NCBI RefSeq assembly: GCF_052324685.1
Contig: NC_135213.1
Span: forward strand, 4,055,646 to 4,119,645
DNA from: Brachyhypopomus gauderio
Lineage: Eukaryota; Chordata; Actinopteri; Gymnotiformes; Hypopomidae
DNA: 64,000 nt
Direction: 5' to 3'
Translations under genes and position numbers: made by a program
Shown: in pieces, positions 1 to 12,053 of the stretch
Layout of the letters: each line of letters starts with the position of its first letter
Numbering within the stretch: position 1 is the first letter of the stretch
Notes under the pieces: model-generated
Told to the model about the DNA's origin: nothing
What the model saw: the letters and a program-made list of their open reading frames with translations, nothing else
Databases searched by the model: none

Positions 1-132
1 ACACACACACGGACTCACACTGATAGACAAACAGCATCTGGTAAAGGTGAAAACACAACGGTTTACTCTCAACCATGAAGGTGTCATTATGGGCTTGTTA
101 ACAGCTGTGCAGTTCAATATGCTACCGGGGAG

Positions 133-185
<53 letters not shown>

Positions 186-725
186 AAGAGAGGGACAAGC
201 ATAGAGGGGTGGGAAGGGGGTGAGTGAGAAAAGTGAAAGAAAGTTGATAAAAGAGAAGACAGAGAGAGAGGCAGGTAGAGGTTGTGGGTGGGTGTAGGTG
301 TGTGTAGGTGGGTGTAGGTGGGTGTAGGTGTGGGTGGGGTGGTGGTGTGAGCTGAGAAAGCGAGTATATGTAAATCCCTGAGCGTGTGATGAGAGATGTG
401 TGCCAGGCACCGCGGCTCTTCGGGTCAATAACAAACGAAGCATTCAAGGCCACTAGAGGAGGAAGCAGCAAGGGATTGTGGGGGTTTTCTAAGCAGGAAG
501 TTGCGATTAATTATCGAGCAGGTCTGGGAGCGGGAGTGTGTGAAGAATGGGCGGCGACGGCATTCTCTCAGGGGGCGGGGACACGTCAGGCAGACTGATG
601 GGCAGCAGCCCAGCGCCACGGCAACCCATAAGCAGAGTGCAGGGGCACACCCGGAGAACTGAACAGAAGAAATGGAGGGGTTAGTGTGAGGGAATCCTCC
701 CTCTGATATCCTCTTTACCTGCTAG

Positions 726-759
<34 letters not shown>

Positions 760-918
760 TGGCACAAGTGCTCTGCTCTCATTCTGATGCGCAGTGACGG
801 GCCTGTCAGTTTTACACAGATCAAACCTCCTGGCTGGAACGCCTTTGAAAACGTGTCTGCCATGATGAGATGTTTGAATTAATGCAGAGCACCTCTCTGC
901 TCCTTCATGTACAATGAG
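1..918. other. Non-coding flank with microsatellites
   Basis: No exon or conserved protein is recognisable on either strand. The stretch contains a (GT)n tract at about 135-183, a GGTGTAGGTG-type low-complexity run at about 285-345, and a (CA)n tract at 727-756. By position it is most likely intron sequence upstream of the arvcf exons that begin at 14,548, but the upstream exons are outside the window, so this is inference. Confidence 0.6.
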
Positions 919-3900
919 TGTGTAGAACACCTCCAGTCTGGGCTGGGTCAGTGTGTAGAACATCTGTAGTGTCGGTGTTGGGTCGGTGTGTGTAGAACAT
1001 CTGTAGTGTTGGTGCTGGGTCGGTGTGTGTAGAACATCTGTAGTGTTGGTGCTGGGTCGGTGTGTAGAACATCTGTAGTGTTGGTGCTGGGTCGGTGTGT
1101 AGAACATCTGTAGTGTCGGTGTTGGGTCGGTGTGTGTAGAACATCTGTAGTGTCGGTGCTGGGTCGGTGTGTATGTAGAACATCTGTAGTGTCGGTGTTG
1201 GGTCGGTGTGTAGAACATCTGTAGTGTCGGTGCTGGGTCGGTGTGTAGAACATCTGTAGTGTCGGTGTAGGGTCGGTGTGTGTGTAGAACATCTGTAGTG
1301 TCGGTGCTGGGTCGGTGTGTGTAGAACATCTGTAGTGTCGGTGCTGGGTCGGTGTGTAGAACATCTGTAGTGTCGGTGCTGGGTCGGTGTGTGTAGAACA
1401 TCTGTAGTGTCGGTGCTGGGTCGGTGTGTGTAGAACATCTGTAGTGTCGGTGCTGGGTCGGTGTGTGTAGAACATCTGTAGTGTCGGTGCTGGGTCGGTG
1501 TGTGTGTAGAACATCTGTAGTGTCGGTGTTGGGTCGGTGTGTGTGTAGAACATCTGTAGTGTCGGTGCTGGGTCGGTGTGTGTGTAGAACGTCTGTAGTG
1601 TCGGTGTTGGGTCGGTGTGTGTAGAACATCTGTAGTGTCGGTGTAGGGTCGGTGTGTGTGTAGAACATCTGTAGTGTCGGTGTAGGGTCGGTGTGTGTGT
1701 AGAACATCTGTAGTGTCGGTGCTGGGTCGGTGTGTGTAGAACATCTGTAGTGTCGGTGCTGGGTCGGTGTGTGTGTAGAACATCTGTAGTGTCGGTGTAG
1801 GGTCGGTGTGTGTGTAGAACATCTGTAGTGTCGGTGTAGGGTCGGTGTGTGTAGAACATCTGTAGTGTCGGTGCTGGGTCGGTGTGTGTAGAACATCTGT
1901 AGTGTCGGTGCTGGGTCGGTGTGTGTGTAGAACATCTGTAGTGTCGGTGTTGGGTCGGTGTGTGTGTAGAACATCTGTAGTGTCGGTGCTGGGTCGGTGT
2001 GTAGAACATCTGTAGTGTCGGTGCTGGGTCGGTGTGTGTAGAACATCTGTAGTGTCGGTGCTGGGTCGGTGTGTGTAGAACATCTGTAGTGTCGGTGCTG
2101 GGTCGGTGTGTGTAGAACATCTGTAGTGTCGGTGCTGGGTCGGTGTGTGTGTAGAACATCTGTAGTGTCGGTGCTGGGTCGGTGTGTGTGTAGAACATCT
2201 GTAGTGTCGGTGTTGGGTCGGTGTGTGTGTAGAACATCTGTAGTGTCGGTGCTGGGTCGGTGTGTAGAACATCTGTTGTGTCGGTGCTGGGTCGGTGTGT
2301 GTAGAACATCTGTAGTGTCGGTGCTGGGTCGGTGTGTGTAGAACATCTGTAGTGTCGGTGCTGGGTCGGTGTGTGTAGAACATCTGTAGTGTCGGTGTTG
2401 GGTCGGGGTGTGTGTAGAACATCTGTAGTGTCGGTGCTGGGTCGGTGTGTGTGTAGAACATCTGTAGTGTCGGTGTTGGGTCGGTGTGTGTGTAGAACAT
2501 CTGTAGTGTCGGTGCTGGGTCGGTGTGTGTGTAGAACGTCTGTAGTGTCGGTGTTGGGTCGGTGTGTGTGTAGAACGTCTGTAGTGTCGGTGTTGGGTCG
2601 GTGTGTAGAACATCTGTAGTGTCGGTGCTGGGTCGGTGTGTGTAGAACATCTGTAGTGTCGGTGCTGGGTCGGTGTGTGTAGAACATCTGTAGTGTCGGT
2701 GCTGGGTCGGTGTGTGTAGAACATCTGTAGTGTCGGTGCTGGGTCGGTGTGTGTAGAACATCTGTAGTGTCGGTGCTGGGTTGGTGTGTGTGTAGAACAT
2801 CTGTAGTGTCGGTGCTGGGTCGGTGTGTGTGTAGAACATCTGTAGTGTCGGTGCTGGGTCAGTGTGTGTAGAACATCTGTAGTGTCGGTGCTGGGTCGGT
2901 GTGTGTGTAGAACATCTGTAGTGTCGGTGTTGGGTCGGTGTATGTGTAGAACATCTGTAGTGTCGGTGCTGGGTCGGTGTGTGTGTAGAACATCTGTAGT
3001 GTCGGTGCTGGGTCGGTGTGTGTAGAACATCTGTAGTGTCGGTGCTGGGTCGGTGTGTAGAACATCTGTAGTGTCGGTGCTGGGTCGGTGTGTGTGTAGA
3101 ACATCTGTAGTGTCGGTGTTGGGTCGGTGTGTGTGTAGAACATCTGTAGTGTCGGTGCTGGGTCGGTGTGTGTGTAGAACATCTGTAGTGTCGGTGCTGG
3201 GTCGGTGTGTGTAGAACATCTGTGGTGTCGGTGCTGGGTCGGTGTGTGTAGAACATCTGTGGTGTCGGTGCTGGGTCGGTGTGTGTGTAGAACATCTGTA
3301 GTGTCGGTGCTGGGTCGGTGTGTGTGTAGAACATCTGTAGTGTCGGTGTTGGGTCAGTGTGTGTAGAACATCTGTAGTGTCGGTGCTGGGTCGGTGTGTG
3401 TGTAGAACATCTGTAGTGTCGGTGCTGGGTCGGTGTGTGTGTAGAACATCTGTAGTGTCGGTGCTGGGTCGGTGTGTGTGTAGAACATCTGTAGTGTCGG
3501 TGTTGGGTCGGTGTGTGTGTAGAACATCTGTAGTGTCGGTGCTGGGTCGGTGTGTAGAACATCTGTAGTGTCGGTGCTGGGTCGGTGTGTGTGTAGAACA
3601 TCTGTAGTGTCGGTGCTGGGTCGGTGTGTGTGTAGAACATCTGTAGTGTCGGTGCTGGGTCGGTGTGTGTGTAGAACATCTGTAGTGTCGGTGTTGGGTC
3701 GGTGTGTAGAACATCTGTAGTGTCGGTGCTGGGTCGGTGTGTGTGTAGAACATCTGTAGTGTCGGTGCTGGGTCGGTGTGTGTGTAGAACATCTGTAGTG
3801 TCGGTGCTGGGTCGGTGTGTAGAACATCTGTAGTGTCGGTGCTGGGTCGGTGTGTGTGTAAAACATCTGTAGTGTCGGTGCTGGGTCGGTGTGTGTGTAG

Positions 3901-6737
3901 AACATCTGTAGTGTCGGTGCTGGGTCGGTGTGTGTGTAGAACATCTGTAGTGTCGGTGCTGGGTCGGTGTGTGTAGAACATCTGTAGTGTCGGTGCTGGG
4001 TCGGTCTGTGTGTAGAACATCTGTAGTGTCGGTGCTGGGTCTGTGTGTAGAACATCTGTAGTGTCGGTGCTGGGTCGGTGTGTGTAGAACATCTGTAGTG
4101 TCGGTGCTGGGTCGGTGTGTGTAGAACATCTGTAGTGTCGGTGCTGGGTCGGTGTGTGTAGAACATCTGTAGTGTCGGTGCTGGGTCGGTGTGTGTGTAG
4201 AACATCTGTAGTGTCGGTGCTGGGTCGGTGTGTGTGTAGAACATCTGTAGTGTCGGTGCTGGGTCGGTGTGTGTGTAGAACATCTGTAGTGTCGGTGCTG
4301 GGTCGGTGTGTGTGTAGAACATCTGTAGTGTCGGTGCTGGGTCGGTGTGTGTGTAGAACATCTGTAGTGTCGGTGCTGGGTCGGTGTGTGTGTAGAACAT
4401 CTGTAGTGTCGGTGTTGGGTCGGTGTGTGTGTAGAACATCTGTAGTGTCGGTGCTGGGTCGGTGTGTGTGTAGAACATCTGTAGTGTCGGTGCTGGGTCG
4501 GTGTGTGTGTAGAACATCTGTAGTGTCGGTGCTGGGTCGGTGTGTGTGTAGAACATCTGTAGTGTCGGTGCTGGGTCGGTGTGTGTGTGTAGAACATCTG
4601 TAGTGTCGGTGCTGGGTCGGTGTGTGTGTAGAACATCTGTAGTGTCGGTGCTGGGTCGGTGTGTGTGTGTAGAACATCTGTAGTGTCGGTGTTGGGTCGG
4701 TGTGTGTAGAACATCTGTAGTGTCGGTGCTGGGTCGGTGTGTATGTAGAACATCTGTAGTGTCGGTGTTGGGTCGGTGTGTAGAACATCTGTAGTGTCGG
4801 TGCTGGGTCGGTGTGTAGAACATCTGTAGTGTCGGTGTAGGGTCGGTGTGTGTGTAGAACATCTGTAGTGTCGGTGCTGGGTCGGTGTGTGTAGAACATC
4901 TGTAGTGTCGGTGCTGGGTCGGTGTGTGTGTAGAACATCTGTAGTGTCGGTGCTGGGTCGGTGTGTGTGTAGAACATCTGTAGTGTCGGTGCTGGGTCAG
5001 TGTGTGTAGAACATCTGTAGTGTCGGTGCTGGGTCGGTGTGTGTGTGTAGAACATCTGTAGTGTCGGTGTTGGGTCGGTGTATGTGTAGAACATCTGTAG
5101 TGTCGGTGCTGGGTCGGTGTGTGTGTAGAACATCTGTAGTGTCGGTGCTGGGTCGGTGTGTGTAGAACATCTGTAGTGTCGGTGTTGGGTCGGTGTGTGT
5201 GTAGAACATCTGTAGTGTCGGTGCTGGGTCGGTGTGTGTGTAGAACATCTGTAGTGTCGGTGCTGGGTCGGTGTGTGTAGAACATCTGTGGTGTCGGTGC
5301 TGGGTCGGTGTGTGTAGAACATCTGTGGTGTCGGTGCTGGGTCGGTGTGTGTGTAGAACATCTGTAGTGTCGGTGCTGGGTCGGTGTGTGTGTAGAACAT
5401 CTGTAGTGTCGGTGTTGGGTCAGTGTGTGTAGAACATCTGTAGTGTCGGTGCTGGGTCGGTGTGTGTGTAGAACATCTGTAGTGTCGGTGCTGGGTCGGT
5501 GTGTGTGTAGAACATCTGTAGTGTCGGTGCTGGGTCGGTGTGTGTGTAGAACATCTGTAGTGTCGGTGTTGGGTCGGTGTGTGTGTAGAACATCTGTAGT
5601 GTCGGTGCTGGGTCGGTGTGTAGAACATCTGTAGTGTCGGTGCTGGGTCGGTGTGTGTGTAGAACATCTGTAGTGTCGGTGCTGGGTCGGTGTGTGTGTA
5701 GAACATCTGTAGTGTCGGTGCTGGGTCGGTGTGTGTGTAGAACATCTGTAGTGTCGGTGTTGGGTCGGTGTGTAGAACATCTGTAGTGTCGGTGCTGGGT
5801 CGGTGTGTGTGTAGAACATCTGTAGTGTCGGTGCTGGGTCGGTGTGTGTGTAGAACATCTGTAGTGTCGGTGCTGGGTCGGTGTGTAGAACATCTGTAGT
5901 GTCGGTGCTGGGTCGGTGTGTGTGTAAAACATCTGTAGTGTCGGTGCTGGGTCGGTGTGTGTGTAGAACATCTGTAGTGTCGGTGCTGGGTCGGTGTGTG
6001 TGTAGAACATCTGTAGTGTCGGTGCTGGGTCGGTGTGTGTAGAACATCTGTAGTGTCGGTGCTGGGTCGGTCTGTGTGTAGAACATCTGTAGTGTCGGTG
6101 CTGGGTCTGTGTGTAGAACATCTGTAGTGTCGGTGCTGGGTCGGTGTGTGTAGAACATCTGTAGTGTCGGTGCTGGGTCGGTGTGTGTAGAACATCTGTA
6201 GTGTCGGTGCTGGGTCGGTGTGTGTGTAGAACATCTGTAGTGTCGGTGCTGGGTCGGTGTGTGTGTAGAACATCTGTAGTGTCGGTGCTGGGTCGGTGTG
6301 TGTGTAGAACATCTGTAGTGTCGGTGCTGGGTCGGTGTGTGTGTAGAACATCTGTAGTGTCGGTGCTGGGTCGGTGTGTGTGTAGAACATCTGTAGTGTC
6401 GGTGCTGGGTCGGTGTGTGTGTAGAACATCTGTAGTGTCGGTGCTGGGTCGGTGTGTGTGTAGAACATCTGTAGTGTCGGTGCTGGGTCGGTGTGTGTGT
6501 AGAACATCTGTAGTGTCGGTGCTGGGTCGGTGTGTGTGTAGAACATCTGTAGTGTCGGTGCTGGGTCGGTGTGTGTGTAGAACATCTGTAGTGTCGGTGC
6601 TGGGTCGGTGTGTGTGTGTAGAACATCTGTAGTGTCGGTGCTGGGTCGGTGTGTGTGTAGAACATCTGTAGTGTCGGTGCTGGGTCGGTGTGTGTGTGTA
6701 GAACATCTGTAGTGTCGGTGTTGGGTCGGTGTGTGTT
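919..6737. repeat. Minisatellite A, 35-41 bp unit, about 150 copies
   Basis: This is a continuous tandem array of about 5.8 kb. Each unit has a fixed core (GAACATCTGTAGTGTCGGTG then YTGGGTCGG) followed by a short GT run and TA. The unit alternates between about 35, 37, 39 and 41 bp because the GT run varies by whole dinucleotides. Variants recur: GTGTTGGG, GTGTAGGG, GAACGTC, CTGTGGTG, TAAAAC and TCGGTCTG. The array starts with a degenerate unit near 924-960 and stops abruptly at about 6,737. Long stop-free frames cross it, especially on the minus strand, but all of them read the repeat and none looks like a gene. Confidence 0.97.
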
Positions 6738-6774
6738 CATATTCTACACTCTGCCATTCTAAGTGAGCATTGCA

Positions 6775-6908
6775 TTGTGTGTGTGTGTGTGTGCGTGTGT
6801 GTGTATGCGTGCGTGTGTGTGTATGCGTGCGTGCGTGCGCGTGCGTGCGTGTGCGTGTGCGTGCGTGTGCGTGTGCATGCGTACGTGTGCGTGCGTGTGC
6901 ATGCGTAC

Positions 6909-6939
<31 letters not shown>

Positions 6940-6996
6940 CGTACGTGTGTGTGTGTGTGTGCATGCGTACGTGTGTGTGTGTGTGCGTGCGTGCGT

Positions 6997-7069
<73 letters not shown>
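6775..7069. repeat. Compound (GT)n/(GCGT)n microsatellite
   Basis: Roughly 295 bp of GT dinucleotides with interspersed GC and AC steps (GTGCGTGCGTAC-type), ending in a pure GT run of more than 60 bp at about 7,001-7,069. Alternating purine-pyrimidine of this length is the classical Z-DNA-prone composition. No gene is seen here. Confidence 0.95.
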
Positions 7070-7071
<2 letters not shown>

Positions 7072-7166
7072 GTCCAGTGATGCTTGGCTGCTCAGAAAGA
7101 ACTATCTGGCCAAGGAGGCAGCGTGTTGAGCGCGTTAACATGGGGCCAGGAGCCAACAGTCCCTCT

Positions 7167-7168
7167 AC

Positions 7169-7214
<46 letters not shown>

Positions 7215-7272
7215 GTCTGTCTGTCTGTCTCTGTCTGTGTCTGTGCGTGCGTGCGTGTGTGTGTGTGTGTGT

Positions 7273-7305
<33 letters not shown>
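7167..7305. repeat. (TCTG)n followed by (GT)n microsatellite
   Basis: A TCTG tetranucleotide run at about 7,169-7,240 is followed by GTGC and GT dinucleotides to about 7,305. It lies in non-coding sequence between the two large minisatellites. Confidence 0.93.
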
Positions 7306-7306
<1 letters not shown>

Positions 7307-7455
7307 TTCCTCTTCTTTGTTTCTTGTTTTTCTCAATAGATTCTTAATGTTACTTGACTGTTGTTGCCTTGGTGATGTTGAATGCTATTTTCAGGGGGTT
7401 AGTGGATGCTGGTCTCCTTTACTGTATCTCCCTCTCTCTCAATCTCACCTCTCCC

Positions 7456-7456
<1 letters not shown>

Positions 7457-7543
<87 letters not shown>
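7457..7543. repeat. (CA)n then (CT)n microsatellite
   Basis: A CA run of about 28 bp (7,459-7,486) is joined to a CT run of about 55 bp (to 7,542). It lies just upstream of minisatellite B. The CT stretch is a homopurine-homopyrimidine tract. Confidence 0.94.
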
Positions 7544-7608
7544 AGCCAAAGCTTTGAACTGTGATGCAGCAGAAGGCTGTGGATCCGGCTGCCTGTGGTG
7601 CAATTCAG

Positions 7609-10600
7609 GGGCCACACTGTGATTGGTGGCGTTTGGGGGCCACACTGTGATTGGTGGCGTTTGGGGGCCACACTGTGATTGGTGGCGTTTGGGGCCACAC
7701 TGTGATTGGTGGCGTTTGGGGCCACACTGTGATTGGTGGCGTTTGGGGCCACACTGTGATTGGTGGCGTTTGGGGCCACATTGTGATTGGTGGCGTTTGG
7801 GGCCCACACTGTGATTGGTGGCGTTTGGGGCCCACACTGTGATTGGTGGCGTTTGGGGCCACACTGTGATTGGTGGCGTTTGGGGGCCACACTGTGATTG
7901 GTGGCGTTTGGGGGCCACACTGTGATTGGTGGCGTTTGGGGCCCACACTGTGATTGGTGGCGTTTGGGGGCCACACTGTGATTGGTGGCGTTTGGGGGCC
8001 ACACTGTGATTGGTGGCGTTTGGGGGCCACACTGTGATTGGTGGCGTTTGGGGCCACACTGTGATTGATGGCGTTTGGGGCCACACTGTGATTGGTGGCG
8101 TTTGGGGCCACATTGTGATTGGTGGCGTTTGGGGCCACATTGTGATTGGTGGCGTTTGGGGCCCACACTGTGATTGGTGGCGTTTGGGGCCCACACTGTG
8201 ATTGGTGGCGTTTGGGGCCACACTGTGATTGGTGGCGTTTGGGGCCCACACTGTGATTGGTGGCGTTTGGGGCCCACACTGTGATTGGTGGCGTTTGGGG
8301 GCCACACTGTGATTGGTGGCGTTTGGGGGCCACACTGTGATTGGTGGCGTTTGGGGGCCACACTGTGATTGGTGGCGTTTGGGGCCACACTGTGATTGGT
8401 GGCGTTTGGGGGCCACACTGTGATTGGTGGTGTTTGGGGGCCACACTGTGATTGGTGGTGTTTGGGGGCCACACTGTGATTGGTGGCGTTTAGGGCCACA
8501 TTGAGATTGGTGGCGTTTAGGGCCACACTGTGATTGGTGGCGTTTGGGGCCACATTGTGATTGGTGGCGTTTGGGGGCCACACTGTGATTGGTGGCGTTT
8601 GGGGGCCACACTGTGATTGGTGGCGTTTAGGGCCACATTGTGATTGGTGGCGTTTGGGGGCCACACTGTGATTGGTGGCGTTTGGGGGCCACACTGTGAT
8701 TGGTGGCGTTTGGGGGCCACACTGTGATTGGTGGCGTTTGGGGGCCACACTGTGATTGGTGGCGTTTGGGGGCCACACTGTGATTGGTGGCGTTTGGGGG
8801 CCACACTGTGATTGGTGGCGTTTGGGGCCACACTGTGATTGGTGGCGTTTGGGGCCACATTGTGATTGGTGGCGTTTGGGGGCCACACTGTGATTGGTGG
8901 CGTTTGGGGGCCACACTGTGATTGGTGGCGTTTAGGGCCACATTGTGATTGGTGGCGTTTGGGGGCCACACTGTGATTGGTGGCGTTTGGGGGCCACACT
9001 GTGATTGGTGGCGTTTGGGGGCCACACTGTGATTGGTGGCGTTTGGGGCCACACTGTGATTGGTGGCGTTTAGGGCCACATTGTGATTGGTGGCGTTTGG
9101 GGGCCACACTGTGATTGGTGGCGTTTGGGGGCCACACTGTGATTGGTGGCGTTTGGGGCCCACACTGTGATTGGTGGCGTTTGGGGCCACACTGTGATTG
9201 GTGGCGTTTGGGGCCACACTGTGATTGGTGGCGTTTGGGGCCACACTGTGATTGGTGGCGTTTGGGGGCCACACTGTGATTGGTGGCGTTTGGGGGCCAC
9301 ACTGTGATTGGTGGCGTTTGGGGGCCACACTGTGATTGGTGGCGTTTGGGGGCCACACTGTGATTGGTGGCGTTTGGGGGCCACACTGTGATTGGTGGCG
9401 TTTGGGGGCCACACTGTGATTGGTGGCGTTTGGGGGCCACACTGTGATTGGTGGCGTTTGGGGCCCACACTGTGATTGGTGGCGTTTGGGGGCCACACTG
9501 TGATTGGTGGTGTTTGGGGGCCACACTGTGATTGGTGGTGTTTGGGGGCCACACTGTGATTGGTGGCGTTTAGGGCCACATTGAGATTGGTGGCGTTTAG
9601 GGCCACACTGTGATTGGTGGCGTTTAGGGCCACACTGTGATTGGTGGCGTTTGGGGCCACATTGTGATTGGTGGCGTTTGGGGGCCACACTGTGATTGGT
9701 GGCGTTTGGGGGCCACACTGTGATTGGTGGCGTTTAGGGCCACATTGTGATTGGTGGCGTTTGGGGGCCACACTGTGATTGGTGGCGTTTGGGGGCCACA
9801 CTGTGATTGGTGGCGTTTGGGGGCCACACTGTGATTGGTGGCGTTTGGGGGCCACACTGTGATTGGTGGCGTTTGGGGGCCACACTGTGATTGGTGGCGT
9901 TTGGGGGCCACACTGTGATTGGTGGCGTTTGGGGGCCACACTGTGATTGGTGGCGTTTAGGGCCACACTGTGATTGGTGGCGTTTGGGGCCACATTGTGA
10001 TTGGTGGCGTTTGGGGGCCACACTGTGATTGGTGGCGTTTGGGGGCCACACTGTGATTGGTGGCGTTTAGGGCCACATTGTGATTGGTGGCGTTTGGGGG
10101 CCACACTGTGATTGGTGGCGTTTGGGGGCCACACTGTGATTGGTGGCGTTTGGGGGCCACACTGTGATTGGTGGCGTTTGGGGCCACACTGTGATTGGTG
10201 GCGTTTAGGGCCACATTGTGATTGGTGGCGTTTGGGGGCCACACTGTGATTGGTGGCGTTTGGGGGCCACACTGTGATTGGTGGCGTTTGGGGCCCACAC
10301 TGTGATTGGTGGCGTTTGGGGCCACACTGTGATTGGTGGCGTTTGGGGCCACACTGTGATTGGTGGCGTTTGGGGCCACACTGTGATTGGTGGCGTTTGG
10401 GGGCCACACTGTGATTGGTGGCGTTTGGGGGCCACACTGTGATTGGTGGCGTTTGGGGGCCACACTGTGATTGGTGGCGTTTGGGGGCCACACTGTGATT
10501 GGTGGCGTTTGGGGGCCACACTGTGATTGGTGGCGTTTGGGGGCCACACTGTGATTGGTGGCGTTTGGGGGCCACACTGTGATTGGTGGCGTTTGGGGGC

Positions 10601-11615
10601 CACACTGTGATTGGTGGCGTTTGGGGGCCACACTGTGATTGGTGGCGTTTGGGGGCCACACTGTGATTGGTGGCGTTTGGGGGCCACACTGTGATTGGTG
10701 GCGTTTGGGGCCCACACTGTGATTGGTGGCGTTTGGGGGCCACACTGTGATTGGTGGTGTTTGGGGGCCACACTGTGATTGGTGGTGTTTGGGGGCCACA
10801 CTGTGATTGGTGGCGTTTAGGGCCACATTGAGATTGGTGGCGTTTAGGGCCACACTGTGATTGGTGGCGTTTGGGGCCACATTGTGATTGGTGGCGTTTG
10901 GGGGCCACACTGTGATTGGTGGCGTTTGGGGGCCACACTGTGATTGGTGGCGTTTAGGGCCACATTGTGATTGGTGGCGTTTGGGGGCCACACTGTGATT
11001 GGTGGCGTTTGGGGGCCACACTGTGATTGGTGGCGTTTGGGGGCCACACTGTGATTGGTGGCGTTTAGGGCCACATTGTGATTGGTGGCGTTTGGGGGCC
11101 ACACTGTGATTGGTGGCGTTTGGGGGCCACACTGTGATTGGTGGCGTTTGGGGGCCACACTGTGATTGGTGGCGTTTGGGGCCACACTGTGATTGGTGGC
11201 GTTTAGGGCCACATTGTGATTGGTGGCGTTTGGGGGCCACACTGTGATTGGTGGCGTTTGGGGCCCACACTGTGATTGGTGGCGTTTGGGGCCACACTGT
11301 GATTGGTGGCGTTTGGGGCCACACTGTGATTGGTGGCGTTTGGGGCCACACTGTGATTGGTGGCGTTTGGGGGCCACACTGTGATTGGTGGCGTTTGGGG
11401 GCCACACTGTGATTGGTGGCGTTTGGGGGCCACACTGTGATTGGTGGCGTTTGGGGGCCACACTGTGATTGGTGGCGTTTGGGGGCCACACTGTGATTGG
11501 TGGCGTTTGGGGGCCACACTGTGATTGGTGGCGTTTGGGGGCCACACTGTGATTGGTGGCGTTTGGGGGCCACACTGTGATTGGTGGCGTTTGGGGGCCA
11601 CACTGTGATTGGTGG
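7609..11615. repeat. Minisatellite B, 27-28 bp unit, about 145 copies
   Basis: This is a tandem array of about 4.0 kb. The unit reads GGCCACACTGTGATTGGTGG followed by CGTTTGGG. Length varies by one or two G/C bases at the unit junction (GGGGCC, GGGGGCC or GGGGCCC). Recurrent variants are TTTAGGGCC, CACATTG, CATTGAGATTGG and TGGTGTTT. Each unit carries ATTGG, the reverse complement of the CCAAT core. Stop-free minus-strand frames across it simply translate the repeat. The boundaries are sharp: the array ends within GATTGGTGG before AACAAGGACAATC. Confidence 0.97.
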
Positions 11616-11665
11616 AACAAGGACAATCTAGTATTTACATCCTTGAACCATTTCCTCTTCATGTC

Positions 11666-11707
<42 letters not shown>

Positions 11708-12017
11708 CTGCCAGAGGCATGGACGTGTGTGTCCACACTGGGACCCAGAGGGGCATCGGATGGCGACTCTCCAAAATCGCCATCGTGGAGAGATGGATGA
11801 AGGGAAGAGGGATGAGTGCAGATACACGAGCAGGGAAACCTGAGCCGTCCTGTCCAACACCGATGGACGTCCCGCCCTGACCAACCCGACAGCAGGTGCG
11901 GGACAGCGCATCCATGGGGTCTGTGATGTCCTGCTGCCAGTAACCCACGGTGACCCGAGAAAGGCCGTCCGAGAGAGTTAAAGATGGGCGTCTTTGTCTG
12001 GCTGTCCACCGTTCTCA

Positions 12018-12053
<36 letters not shown>

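Noticed and set aside
715-6585. Very long minus-strand open frame (about 1,950 codons) and similar overlapping ones
   Set aside because: It translates only minisatellite A. All three minus-strand frames lack stops because the unit has none, and unit-length changes move between frames. No domain, no start context and no splice sites support a gene.
919-11615. CRISPR-like appearance of regularly spaced repeats
   Set aside because: The arrays have no unique spacers; units are contiguous tandem copies in a vertebrate genome, so they are minisatellites.
7456-11911. Several minus-strand open frames of 350-620 codons
   Set aside because: They are translations of the 27-28 bp minisatellite B (NATNHSV / KRHQSQCGP / TPPITVWP strings) and move between frames at every 1-bp unit change.
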